Position numbers and translations under genes: made by a program. A DNA stretch of 64,000 bases from assembly GCA_963995525.1 (NCBI GenBank), contig OZ023208.1, positions 24,261,684-24,325,683 of the forward strand. The letters run 5' to 3'. The stretch's first letter is position 1. Each line of letters begins with the position of its first letter. This document shows positions 11,307 to 21,639 of the stretch, piece by piece. The notes under the pieces were generated by a model. The model made no database searches. It was not told where the DNA came from and saw nothing but the letters and a program-made list of their open reading frames with translations. This DNA comes from Escarpia spicata (taxonomy: Eukaryota; Annelida; Polychaeta; Sabellida; Siboglinidae).

Positions 11307-12115
11307 GTGTCGGAACCGGAGGATTTGTGGGGGGTTCGTCCCCCAATAATTTACGTGGAAGATTGGAGATAAAATTAGCCCCCCAATATTTACGTGGGTG
11401 GATTTTGGGGTGTAATTTTAGGATTTGCATAGCTCCACGGGAGGTGCAAACTGGGGATTCGGGACAGCCTCAATGTGAGTGTTTTTGTGTGTTTCAAAAG
11501 GGGTGGAAATTACAGTTTTTTGAGAGCCTGAAATTGTGGAATTTTTACGAGCCTGAACGGCGGATGCAAATTAATTGAGGGTTCGGAAATTCTCAAGTTG
11601 GATGTTTTGGCGAGCTTTAAGAGGGATGGAAATAGAGGTTTTTGAAAAGCCTCAGCCCCATTCCCAATATGCACCATGTTCCCTTGTAAATAATGAATTA
11701 CCTGATGGATGTTTGTACGGTATTTCGGATATTCAGTTTGAGAGGCGCTGTGGTTGAAGGTGTTTCTAATGCTTCACTATTTCCCAATCCAATAAAAACT
11801 ACGTAGGTACATCGTCACTCCATGCACACACATCCAGATGCAACACGTAATCTACGCACAATAGGTGTGAGTCGAGTATAGAAAGTAGACGCCATTAAAT
11901 TATAGCCGACCAATTATAATTATACCTATTCACAACATGACATTCAATGCAGAAAAGCCCAGGTTTGTGCATCAAGTTCATGCGCTGGACACTTTTTGTA
12001 GATCTCCAACACATGCACTTAGGGCCTACACACCAAACTAAGTATCTTCAGGACCACAGTTGAACCGACATGGTTGTGAATCATGGACGCAGACACCCGG
12101 CGAAACACCTTTGGA
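11307..12115. repeat. dispersed repeat paired with 26795-27255
   Basis: The part up to about 11640 is built from loosely repeated phrases around GGTGCAAA and GTTTTTGA. From about 11830 it matches 26990-27255 closely, for example CCTATTCACAACATGACATT and GGGCCTACACACCAAACTAAG. Open frames here look incidental. Confidence 0.7.
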
Positions 12116-12191
12116 ATTTGGCCGCGTTATGCTTGCGCTAGAGTGGCGTGTCCATAGACTTCTGGAATGCTCCCCCGGTTAAATGAGTCTC
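12116..12191. repeat. short repeat paired with 29780-29852
   Basis: CCCCCGGTTA-type sequence and GAGTCTC correspond to 29835-29852. The homology then breaks at an inserted block and resumes at 12691. Confidence 0.6.
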
Positions 12192-12690
12192 AGTCAGGGG
12201 CTTAATCATATAATTGTTCACATCGTTCCACAAGCACCATTTCTGGACCAGCGTTAGATATGGACATGACATTTCATTTTTCCGCGGGAGCCAAGCTGGG
12301 CGGCCATATTGGACAAATCCGAGATGGCCGCCGTCCGGAGTAAGGTTGTGCAATAACTTGAGAACCAAAAGTTGTAGAACCATAAATTATACCTCTTTTT
12401 ATGGGTTTTCGAGTACAGGAAATCAATTTCCGGTGTTAATTTTCCCGATTCTAGGTCGAGATCACGCGATATGGTCGCATTCAAGGTCATTTTGTCCAAA
12501 ATATGGATATTTCAATCCAGTAATGTATTATAGCGTATATTCACCATATTGGTGTCACGTTCCATCTAAAATATTGCCTTAGAATATAAATGCATTTGGA
12601 ATGAATATTTGGGTAAAGGCCACTTCAGTCAAACTCAAATTTGCCCATAAATGTATAAACACCTACGTATCTGTTGATGATGATGATCTC
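12192..12690. mobile_element. about 495-bp insertion with TCTC target duplication
   Basis: The paralogue at 29852-29853 is uninterrupted. Here GAGTCTC is followed by about 495 bp that end in TGATGATGATGA and then TCTC again. The inserted DNA contains GGCGGCCATATTGG and GAGATGGCCGCC palindrome-like motifs resembling those in the P/Q inverted repeats. The GAT tail suggests a retroposon, whereas the palindromes suggest a MITE; the sequence does not decide. Confidence 0.55.
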
Positions 12691-13403
12691 GGGAGGATGC
12701 AATAGGAAGTTTTTGGTGAGCTTCCGAAATTGTCAACTTCACCGCGACTAAAAATGTTCAACTGCATCCTCACTCCCCCAGTCGTCTTTCGAGGTCTTGA
12801 TCAGACAGCGCGACAGCGGAGTCATGCTGAAACACTGACACAGCTAACCCAGTACGAATTTGGTTCGGCCGCCATTAGTAGTCTGTGGCGATCCTCAAGG
12901 AGAGGGTGCAATTCGAGGTTTGGGGTCCCACTCTGGACTCGCCTCTACAGAAGAACCCCAGACTCAGATAGAATACTCTCGCAAACGTCATCACAGACCG
13001 AAACCACTGGAATAACTTTAAATGGATATGCTATCAGAAAGTTAGTATGAAAATTTCTTCTGCGCAGTCGACACTGCTTGTACAATTTCCTTCATATCTA
13101 ATCTCTCAAACCGTATATACTACGCACGCCTGGGTTAAATCGATTACTTACCTATGCCCCTCGCTCCACGAGGAGCATATAGCCCATCGCCGACGACGAC
13201 TTTGGGCAATCCTCTATATTTCTTTCCAGGTGTAGCCGCTCCTCTTTACCTATACAGCTGTGTGCCTTCCTCGCCTTCTTTTTCTTTGAGGATTCCACTT
13301 CAGAGACTGTCATGTGATGTTTGTTGTTGGCTTTATCAGTATGTGTCCAATCCAATCCCACTTCCTCCTCAGGATCTGCTTGGCGACGTGTTCTTGGTGT
13401 GTC
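12691..13403. repeat. dispersed repeat paired with 29853-30540
   Basis: This is collinear with 29853-30540: GGAGGATGCAATAGGAAGTT, ATACTCTCGCAAACGTCATC, CGCCGACGACGACTTTGGGC and AGGATTCCAC. Its right third on the minus strand encodes an RTE-like tail, given separately. Confidence 0.8.
13139..13403 (-). pseudogene. 3' end of an RTE-like LINE ORF
   Basis: The minus-strand frame reads QILRRKWDWIGHILIKP, then NIT, a stop, QSLKWNPQRKRRRGR, and after a frame break GYTWKEI and RIAQSRRRRW. As I recall the family, this is the typical extreme C-terminus of RTE-type endonuclease-reverse transcriptases. The internal stops are clear, so this is a relic. The parallel copy at 30275-30540 is similarly broken. 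Confidence 0.65.
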
Positions 13404-13413
13404 GTGAATCTGT

Positions 13414-14865
13414 GTGACATGGTTGTGGCATGCACCCGGCTATTATTGCAACTCAGAACCAAAGGCGACTCGTCTACTTGTGCATCCTCTTCTGAAGAAG
13501 CCGTCACTGTGTAAGAATACTTTAAGTAACTACCGCCCAGTCAGCAATCTGTCCCAACTTTCGAAAGTGATTGAAAAGATTGTGGCCAACAGATTGAACA
13601 GTCACTTAGCCAATGAATCACTTACGGACACATTTCAGTCCGCATACAAGCGAAACCACTCGACCGAGACAGCCCTACTGTGGGTACTCAACGAGATCAG
13701 GACCGCGCTAGATCGTAGACAAGGTACAATCGTTGTATTCGTCGATCTAAGCGCCGCATTTGACACGGTAGATCACACAATACTACTGGATCGCCCACAA
13801 CGACGCTATGGCATCACCGGAGTGGTTCTCCATTGGCTGGAATCTTACCTAAGTAATCGAAAGCAGAGTGTCGTCATCGACCGCGTGTTATCGACCGAGA
13901 CGATTTTGTTAACGGGGGTGCCACAAGGGTCAGTGTTGGGACCACTATTATTTTCATTATACGTGCAGCCGATCGGTGATATCATTCACAAACACGACTT
14001 AAAATATCACCACTACGCCGATGATTTACAGCTGTTCTGTCACTTCGACCTGGATGCAACTTCTCTGGTGACTGCCGTGCGTCGGATCGAGCGATGTATT
14101 GATGACGTGAAGGAGTGGATGACTTGGAATTATCTGCTCATGAATGACACGAAAACAGAAATTCTACCGGTTGTCCCCCAATCAGCATCTGCCATCGTAA
14201 GTGGGCTCCGTGTGCGCGTCGGGACAGATGAAATATGTGCAGTTGATCACGTTAGAAATCTCGGCGTCCACCTTGATAGACACCTTGATATGACTATGCA
14301 AGTGTCACGTACTATCAGCACTTGCTCACTGCACCTGCGCAACATCCGGTTGATTCACCGTTACCTCACTCAACCGACAGCGGAACGCGTAGTCAATGCT
14401 ATGATTACATCCCGTTTGGACTACTGCAACTCTCTACTGTTCGGAACCTCAACCAATAACATCGGTCGATTGCAGCGACTCCAGAATGCTGCCGCTCGCC
14501 TTATTACTCGACAGGCTCGTTGTGAAAGTGCGACCCCTATTCTTCGCGAATTGCACTGGCTACCTATTCAACAGCGCATTGCATTCAAGATCGCTGTTCT
14601 TACGTACAAGTCGCTGCACGAAGACCTCTCGCCTGTCTACATGCAGAAACTCGTGCGTGTCTACATGCCAGCCAGACGTCTTCGGTCTGCTGACTCGAAC
14701 GCACTAGTTGTTCCGAGAACACGCAGCAGAGCCGGTGACTGTACATTTGCTCACGCAGCGGCAACAGTGTGGACCCCTCTGCCGTCAAGCGTTACTAACA
14801 AAACATCACTGGAATCATTTAAATCTGTGTTGAAGACTCATCTGTTCACTGCAGCGTATATGTAG
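13414..14865 (+). CDS. L2-like LINE reverse transcriptase (C-terminal 483 aa)
   Basis: RT blocks are in order: SNYRPVSNLSQLSKVIEKIV, SAYKRNHSTETALLWVLNEI, VVFVDLSAAFDTVDHTILLD (catalytic Asp), TGVPQGSVLGPLLFSLYV and YHHYADDLQLF (catalytic YADD intact). The C-terminal part has VRNLGVHLDRHLDM, SRLDYCNSLLFG, LQNAAARLITR, ELHWLPIQQRIAFKI and the end ESFKSVLKTHLFTAAYM. The frame is uninterrupted across the RT. Codon use is less AT-rich than in neighbouring elements. The first Met lies within or beside the older repeat and is not a native start. Confidence 0.88.
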   Translation: MTWLWHAPGYYCNSEPKATRLLVHPLLKKPSLCKNTLSNYRPVSNLSQLSKVIEKIVANRLNSHLANESLTDTFQSAYKRNHSTETALLWVLNEIRTALDRRQGTIVVFVDLSAAFDTVDHTILLDRPQRRYGITGVVLHWLESYLSNRKQSVVIDRVLSTETILLTGVPQGSVLGPLLFSLYVQPIGDIIHKHDLKYHHYADDLQLFCHFDLDATSLVTAVRRIERCIDDVKEWMTWNYLLMNDTKTEILPVVPQSASAIVSGLRVRVGTDEICAVDHVRNLGVHLDRHLDMTMQVSRTISTCSLHLRNIRLIHRYLTQPTAERVVNAMITSRLDYCNSLLFGTSTNNIGRLQRLQNAAARLITRQARCESATPILRELHWLPIQQRIAFKIAVLTYKSLHEDLSPVYMQKLVRVYMPARRLRSADSNALVVPRTRSRAGDCTFAHAAATVWTPLPSSVTNKTSLESFKSVLKTHLFTAAYM

Positions 14866-15245
14866 CTCGGACCCTTACCAACACTGTTTTATCATAGCTG
14901 ATTGATGTTTAACGTTTATTTATTATTTATTTATTTATTTTTCGTATACATTTTAGCCTAATTTATTGATGTTTACATTAATTTTAGTTTAATTATATAT
15001 CTAAAAATTATCTTAACAATTTTATTTTATGATATAATACATCACATTCCTTTTCTACTTCTACTATATTTATTGTTTTAATTGCTATTATTATTATTAG
15101 TTCATTTTATCTATGATATAATAACTATTGTTTTTATTCAAATGCATTATTTTTAACATACACTTGTATATTGTTGTAAAGCGCTGTGAACAATATTGGA
15201 TGTGGCGCTTAACAAAATAAAATATTATTATTATTATTATTACTA
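13414..15245 (+). mobile_element. 5'-truncated L2-like LINE with TTA-repeat tail
   Basis: The element starts inside the RT N-terminus (HPLLKKPSL, then SNYRPVSNLSQLSKVIEK), so the endonuclease is missing. It ends in an AAAGCGCTGTGAACAATATT motif and a GCGCTTAACAAAATAAAATA stretch, followed by a (TTA)n tail at 15222-15245. That 3' structure is typical of L2-type LINEs as I remember them. Confidence 0.8.
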
Positions 15246-15700
15246 GTGTACACGGGTGTAATGTGATCGTTTCAATTAATGTATATTATTGAGGGCTGTG
15301 TACGTTCGTGTAGTAGGCTACTCGAGAAGCTTTTATCGACGGCAACGCGGTAGACGGCCCTGCAATCAGTTAAGCTCATCATTTGTGTCAAATCCCATTC
15401 AACTAATACCTAAGTATAGTGTTACAATCCTCAAAGGTATGCTAACGTTTTTCTACACGGCGATAGAACCACGAAACCATCACACACTCTTAACTTAACG
15501 ACGTTCAACTGTGACAATTGTAATATTGTAATTATACCATAAAACATGCACGTAATTGCGGTCTCATTCCAACAAGACTACATTCAAGATTGCATTGCGT
15601 GTTGACGTCACACTAGCGCCTCGGGACGAGGCGACACGCCAGTAACACTAGGATCGGGTTGATTGCAAGGTGTGCAGCACGTCACGCTGCTTGCCCGAAA
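15246..15700. other. unassigned noncoding DNA
   Basis: No coding motif or paralogue within the window was recognised. A CAACGCGGTAGACGGCCCTG stretch and several CpG-containing words make it slightly less AT-rich than its surroundings. Confidence 0.35.
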
Positions 15701-15975
15701 CATACACGGGCGTTGGTCTGGCCCACTAATCTATATACATGGATAGGGAGCCTAACGTTAAAAGGTCTAGAGTATATTTAACGTGGGTTGATTAGGCAAA
15801 CACAGGCGTTGGGTATGGCGCACTGAGCTGTATACATGGAGAGGGAGCCTAACGTTAAAAGGTCTAGAGTGTATTTGACGCGGGTTGATTAGGCATATCT
15901 AGGCCTTTGGTCTGGCCAACTGATCTATGTACATGGGAATCCTAACGTTAAAAGGTCTTGAGTTTATTTGACTTG
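15701..15975. repeat. 96-bp tandem repeat, about 2.8 units
   Basis: Units begin near 15701, 15797 and 15893. Each contains GCGTTGG-like sequence, TATACATGGA and CCTAACGTTAAAAGGTCT, the last perfectly conserved in all three. The period measured between the GCGTTGG words is 96 bp. Confidence 0.8.
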
Positions 15976-16140
15976 AAGCACGGCCGCCATATTGCTTTCC
16001 CTATTGTTAAGGTGCCACATTATTTCAACCACGTTACACGTTGCGTCTACATGCAACAGTTGTATTTTCTCACGTATCTACTTGATCAACGCATTCGCTT
16101 CTACAATTACGACTTCTACGTGATGCTCCCGCAAATTTAA

Positions 16141-16268
16141 TTTGTGACGCGTAGATACACAAGCATGAAATTTGGTACACATTTAGTACATATAAAAACA
16201 AAAATACTTGGATATAAGGCCATCTCAGATTTAGCCCTTTTTCAAGATGGCCGCCAAAAACCTATTTT
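16141..16268 (+). repeat. outer part of left inverted repeat, element P
   Basis: This stretch, with GAAATTTGGTACACATTTAG and AGATGGCCGCCAAAAAC, is the reverse complement of 52110-52225 at the right end of element Q. It is the outer half of a long terminal inverted repeat, cut by the LINE at 16269-17834. Confidence 0.7.
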
Positions 16269-17834
16269 CAATCAATCAATAATTCAAATTATTTCAAACA
16301 TATCATAAAAAGAACATATCAAGTCAAGATAAGTCATCAATCAAAATCAAATCATGCGTAAAATATACAAAGTAAATTGTACGTAAGGACGTAATAAAAA
16401 GGAAATAAATATTGTTTGAGGAGTAGATATGAAGTTGTTAAATCATCAAAAACATTTTACACAGTATATGGCCATACTAAATGAGAAGTTAGTAACCACA
16501 CATATACACACTAATATATGCATGTACATACAAATATTCACTCCAGTGATACATAATGAAAATGGTTATCCACTTTTCTATACTTGCATCAGGGATATGC
16601 CTTTATGTTAATTTACATAATTATTTGTATAATCACATCGTCTGGCACCGTAGATCAATCGTACCACTCTTTTCTGAAGCAATACAATAAATTGTATGTT
16701 TGTAACGTAGATGTTTCCCCATATTTCAGAACAATACACCAAGTGGGGTATGAACAATGAATAATACAAAGTACGTATGCTAGATTAGTCTATACAATGG
16801 CTAACTTTGTACATTACAGATGCTACTTTTGATAACTTAAATTTTACCGCGTTAATGTTGTTCTTCCAGTTTAATGATTCATCAATTAAGACAGCTAGAC
16901 ATTTAGTAGCTTGAACTCTCTTTGTCGTATTATTGTTGATAATAATTGTAACATCTTCCTTATGTCTGTATCTCCAAAATGATATATAATTAGTTTTACA
17001 AATGTTCAGTGCCAATTTGTTTACACAGAGCCACGTATACATCTTATTGAGCTTCACACATAGTTCATTTACCAGATCTGGTAGGTGGCTATGAGATTGA
17101 AATAGATTTGTGACGTCAGCGAATAAGATCAACTTCAACGGCTTCAACACATTACACATGTCATTAACATATATTAAAACATTGCGGACCTAAGATAGAA
17201 CATTGTGGGACACCTCACGATATCCGTGAGTGCTCATACATATGTCCTTCGTAGCTAACATATTATGTTCTATTTGATATATAACTTCTTATTCACTGAT
17301 AAGCAACACCACGAATACCATAACATTCCAGTTTGTTACATAGTAGTTGGTGGTCTACTCTGTCGAAAGCTTTTCTTAGGTCGATAAATACCCCAATGGC
17401 ATGTTTTCTTATATTTAATGTGTTTGTAATTTCAGACACAACTTTTACAAGGGCATGTGTGGAGGATATTTTTGTTCCCTAAACCCATACTGACAAGGGT
17501 TCAATATACCACACATTTTTTTAAATGTATTAAACCTATGTGTGATATAATTTGTTTCAAAAAACGTTGCAAATTGAGGAAGCAATGAAATACGCCTACA
17601 GTTATTGATATCGCTTTTCCTTCCTGATTTAAAAAGTGGTATGACCTTGGCAATTTTCAATTGTTCAGGAAAAATTCCAGTTGAAAATATGTTACATATA
17701 TGTGTTATTGGTTTTAAAATATAAACAATTACACTTTTAACATGTCTGAAATCGATACCATCACAGTCAGAAGACGTTTTACTTTTACAACACTTACAAC
17801 ACGTATAACTTCATCTTCGTCAACTGGTGACAGG
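16269..17834 (-). mobile_element. LINE nested in the inverted repeat of element P
   Basis: A minus-strand LINE relic is flanked by AACCTATTTT (16259-16268) and AACATATTTT (17835-17844), a probable 10-bp target duplication with one mismatch. Its 3' end is a short ATTG tandem tail (16269-16283). The coding pieces are KIAKVIPLFKSGRKSDINNC (17640), GVFIDLRKAFDRVDHQLL (about 17400-17340) and ILFADVTNLFQSHSHLPDL (about 17130), then the C-terminal YISFWRYRHKEDVTI. The catalytic box is ADV where the paralogue at 48900 keeps ADD. Stops are frequent. Confidence 0.8.
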
Positions 17835-18300
17835 AACATATTTTCTTATTTCCTCATATCTTAATAACTGCGCCACGTAGAGCAGTCATTTTTGTATCAA
17901 ATTACAGGTTATCCGGGTCAACGATTTCAAATATGTTACTTTTGACCTTCTCCGACATTCACATCCGCCATTTTTAAAGAGAGATTTGGCATATAAAACC
18001 GTAATTTTGTATCACTGTTATAAGTCAAAGATAGCAAATATGTTACGATTGGTCTTCGCCCATATTCTTCTCCGCCATTTTTAAAGATGACGTCTTTCAA
18101 AGCCAATTTTCTTCATATGTTAAAAACTAAACCACCCAGAGACATAGCCGTGGTGACAAAATTTAAGTTTTTGAGTGCGTCTGTTTCAAATATGCTACTT
18201 TTGTTCTCGTTGGACATTCATACCGGCCATATTTTCCAAAATGGCGGCTATTTTCTAAATGGCCGCCATCAATTGCTATTTTACATATAATACGCTAAGC
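17835..18300 (+). repeat. inner part of left inverted repeat, element P
   Basis: From CTTAATAACTGCGCCACGTA to about 18090 this is the reverse complement of 51790-52085. Internal near-repeats contain CATCCGCCATTTTTAAAGA and TTTCAAATATG.TAC about every 150-170 bp. The block to 18300 is also collinear with 49524-49995 of element Q. Confidence 0.7.
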
Positions 18301-19295
18301 TAAATTCATGATAGGTGTATCAAAATTCGTTCTTTTCCTTCCTATTTTCATGCTATTAATGTTTACGTTTATGCACTTAAGTCTTGCTTTGAGGCACATG
18401 CATAGTCCTCTGCTTCCCTTCTTGCAATCACAACGCAGTAGTTCTCGAGAAGCTAGTGTCGCTTCTGGAAGAGTTGTCCAGCATATTTTCCAGCCGCCGT
18501 TTTCATTCCATTTACTTGGGGATGGATCGAAGCTCGGGAGCCGCGATCATCGTCTGTGCTCAGCAGTGACCGGCTTTGTAAGCAGCCCGCTTGGTGTGCT
18601 GGATAAGTGCTGCTTGTGTCATTATAGCTCTACCTTTCTACGTGAAAAGCTGCTTCCTCGCTCTATTGAAAAATTCCTGACTGCTGGTTCTGTCGTTCAA
18701 CACGACCACAAATCGTTCCAGTGGACCTAGCCAATAACCTACTGACTCCGGGGTAGCAGCCAAGGCACAGAACGCTGGTGTGACATCGTCATAGGCACTC
18801 CACGTGTGCCATGCAGTCCGCTTGTCCCTGCCTCCAAAACATGACACCGTGTCACTACCAGTAAGGGCATGAAACATTGGCAAGGCAAACATTGGCAAGG
18901 CAACACAACGATAAGGACCCAGTGATTTGGCCATCTCATGGGCCGGTAAGAATCGAAAATTCTTCCCAGCACAAAAAGCAATCCACAGTTCGGTGATGTT
19001 GAGGCGCTGGGTTTATGTCACTGCAAGAACTACCACATCCGTGTCAACTGTGCGAATGGATACCGTGTCATACCCTTGTTTCACAGCAACTTCCAGGTGG
19101 AGTAGGATTCATGTATCTGCTTCCTCATGAGTGCAAGACCTGATACCTGTCGGGGCTGAGCACACATGACATCAGTGTAATGTGTGCTGATGACTTGTTT
19201 GTCGATTGCAATGGTTGCAGCATTAGTTACCAAGAATTAAAACAATTCGATCGTGTTGTCGTCAATGCGGAGAAACTCCTGCCAGTTTCCAGGAA
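18301..19295 (-). pseudogene. HALTGSDT-motif ORF remnant (element P)
   Basis: The minus strand encodes AKSLGPYRCVALPMF, then FHALTGSDTVSCFGGRDKRT, WSAYDDVTPAFCALAATPE and PLERFVVVLNDRTSSQEF (18640-18930), followed by QHTKRAAYKAGHC, a TGA and AQTMIAAPELRS (about 18530-18610). I recall this protein type as abundant and transposon-associated in cnidarian and lophotrochozoan genomes, without a named enzymatic function. The same TGA is present in element Q. On the right the sequence stops abruptly at about 19295, where a deletion joins it to a LINE. Seen: motifs, stop, junction. Function is unknown. Confidence 0.65.
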
Positions 19296-19920
19296 GAGTG
19301 TGTACACACATTCAACTTTCTAGGCACTACCATTCAAGAAATGTTAGACTGGACTCCACTCATTGACAAAATATATAATAAAATTATTGGAATTATGAAT
19401 AAACTAAAACATTTTCTACCTGGACATACATTAATGACTATGTATAATTCATTATTATACATTTATTTTATTATACATTATTTTACCACATCTCAACTAC
19501 AGCATTTTATTGTCGGGTTTTGATACAAATAGACTTACTAAATTGCAGAAAAGAATAATCCGAATAATTTCCCGCAGTAAATATAACTCACACACCGAAC
19601 CTATTATGAAATTCCTAAATCTACTAAAACTGGAATACATCTTTACTTGTCAATGTTTAACTTTCTTTCATAAATTTGTACATAAACGCGTTCATATATT
19701 TTTCCAATCGCTATTTTTACAAAATGCTACTTATCATGATTATCCTACAAGACAAAATCATCAAATTATTATTCCATTCAGTCATACTTCGAGAGCCAGA
19801 GAATGTATTAGATACCACCTACCAGTTTTACTTAGAAAACTGCCTCCCTGCATTTGATACAAAATGTACACATATAGTTTCTGCAGCTTCTCTAAATACA
19901 CTAGAAAGTACTTACTGACA
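19296..19920 (+). pseudogene. LINE reverse transcriptase C-terminus
   Basis: The frame gives FLGTTIQEMLDWTPLIDKI and IGIMNKLKHFLPGH (19315-19430), then in another frame TNRLTKLQKRIIRIISRSK and IPFSHTSRARECIRYHLPVL (19510-19850), the typical end of a Jockey-like RT. It matches 52995-53560. The RT palm is missing here because the element is fused to the P element at 19295. Confidence 0.75.
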
Positions 19921-20207
19921 TTTTATAAAGACACTTGCACGGACAAAAACTGCTACATATGCAGATAGCCCACGAATATATATCATATACTTTTTTATCT
20001 ATTAAAACACCTTGTAGCTTTAACTTAATATATGGTTGTACACCACAATGGGAATAGGAGAAATGTCTTAGTTAAAATTACCATTGGGTGGATCTCATGT
20101 TCAGCGCCACATTTGAAAGCCTTCGTGAGAGTCTCCCGACAGTTTTTGTTATGAAAATGTTCTTACATGTTTTGTACTTATTTGTATTATATCTGTCGAA
20201 TAAAGAT
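19921..20207 (+). other. probable LINE 3' UTR leading into microsatellite
   Basis: The segment ends CTGTCGAATAAAGATG at about 20190-20207. The AATAAA and the abrupt change to pure CCTT repeats resemble a LINE or mRNA 3' end whose tail seeded the microsatellite. No coding motif was found. Confidence 0.4.
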
Positions 20208-20345
20208 GTTCCTTCCTTCCTTCCTTCCTTCCTTCCTTCCTTCCTTCCTTCCTTCCTTCCTTCCTTCCTTCCTTCCTTCCTTCCTTCCTTCCTTCTTTCC
20301 TTCCTTCCTTCCTTCCTTCCTTCCTTCCTTCCTTCCTTTCTTCCT
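20208..20345. repeat. (CCTT)n microsatellite
   Basis: About 34 tandem CCTT units with three single-base interruptions (near 20295 and 20338). Every reading frame is open on both strands, which gives spurious Pro/Ser/Phe-rich and Lys/Glu/Gly-rich ORFs. Confidence 0.95.
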
Positions 20346-21639
20346 ATTGCTTTCACCAATATCTGCGTGATCACACACAATATGTAGGTACACCGGACGC
20401 TCCTGCTGGCAAATATCACTATTCAGGAAACTAGACCTTTATTTGGGTTGATTTCTCCCTCGCCTGGACATTTGCAAGATCGGAAGCGACACATTTTCCA
20501 AAATTAACATAGTAACCTTGCACTTTAGCGGCCCCCGCAACAACGGCCAGATATCCGTTGCATTGCACTATCTGTTTTATTATTAAGACAACCTCTCTCT
20601 GGCGGACACCCGCCTAGCATGACCAGTGGCCGGCTGTTCGGGCTATTTTATCCTTTTGCAACGGCCACTTAGCGGTCGAAAACCGCTGTTATAGGCAACA
20701 TGGTTTCCCGAGATGCATGTCATACATGCAGGTCACGTGGTCTGGTTGGGCGCCATATTAAATTTCAGATACGCCTTTTTATGGGCGATCGGATTTGCGT
20801 ACCAATATAAATAACACATTTTGTGTCTGATATCCTGCTGTGTGGAACGTGAGAGGTTGACTGTGTCTCCCTGCATAACGGCCATCGTCATAAACCACCA
20901 AACGATATTTTGCGCGCTCAAATTGGGAATACTCTACGTACAAACGGTGTTTCGATTCATGTATAAAATTATTCACAACTCATGCCATACACAGCCTGCA
21001 AACCTACATGAATACCCTCCCGTGGATCAAAATCGCAGGAATAGGAACTAGTCACAGTGTGAAATTCATCTTTGCATGCGACTCCACAAGTTGATTTTAA
21101 GAGGAACTGCTCTCGTATAGGCTGATATATCTAAAACAAATTGTCTAGAAATGTTGACAGAACTTATCTTTGATAGAGTGTAAGCGACAAAACGATGTCA
21201 CACAACCTACTTATTTTATATATATGTCAAGCTGTTATGATTAAAATGACTGATATTATTAGTGAATCGTCGCCGGCCCGCGCATGCACGGCTGCGTCGT
21301 TAAGGGCCACGTCGATCCATAAACCGGCGGAGGCATTTACCACGGTGTTCTATATGTAGTCCCTTGTGAAACATGGAACTGTATGTTTTAGTGGTATAAA
21401 AATCATAAACATGGTTTACTGATATTTAGACATTAGAAATGTACTGAGAGGCAACAACAACAACGCAAAAAGGTGCAGACGATGATTTCAACGCTAAACA
21501 TCTTTTTAGTGGCTCCCAGGGTCCCTAATGACATCGTGACAAATATGTATTACGACATGGTCTCTGATAAACTGTGCACGTTGACAAAAAACACCCCCTT
21601 CATACCGTGCTATTATTCGGCATAAACATTCCCTGCCCT
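20346..21639. other. unassigned noncoding DNA
   Basis: No recognisable gene, RT motif or inverted repeat was found. The stretch 20510-20760 is relatively GC-rich, with CGGCCAGATATCC and GCGGTCGAAAACCGC (a short palindrome). Open frames are below 100 residues and carry no recognised motif. Confidence 0.35.

Noticed and set aside
12214..12582. 122-codon plus-strand frame
   Set aside because: Lies wholly in the noncoding insertion at 12192-12690 and overlaps an antisense frame of similar length; no motif.
20078..20419. Lys/Glu/Gly- and Pro/Ser/Phe-rich frames
   Set aside because: Translations of the (CCTT)n microsatellite.
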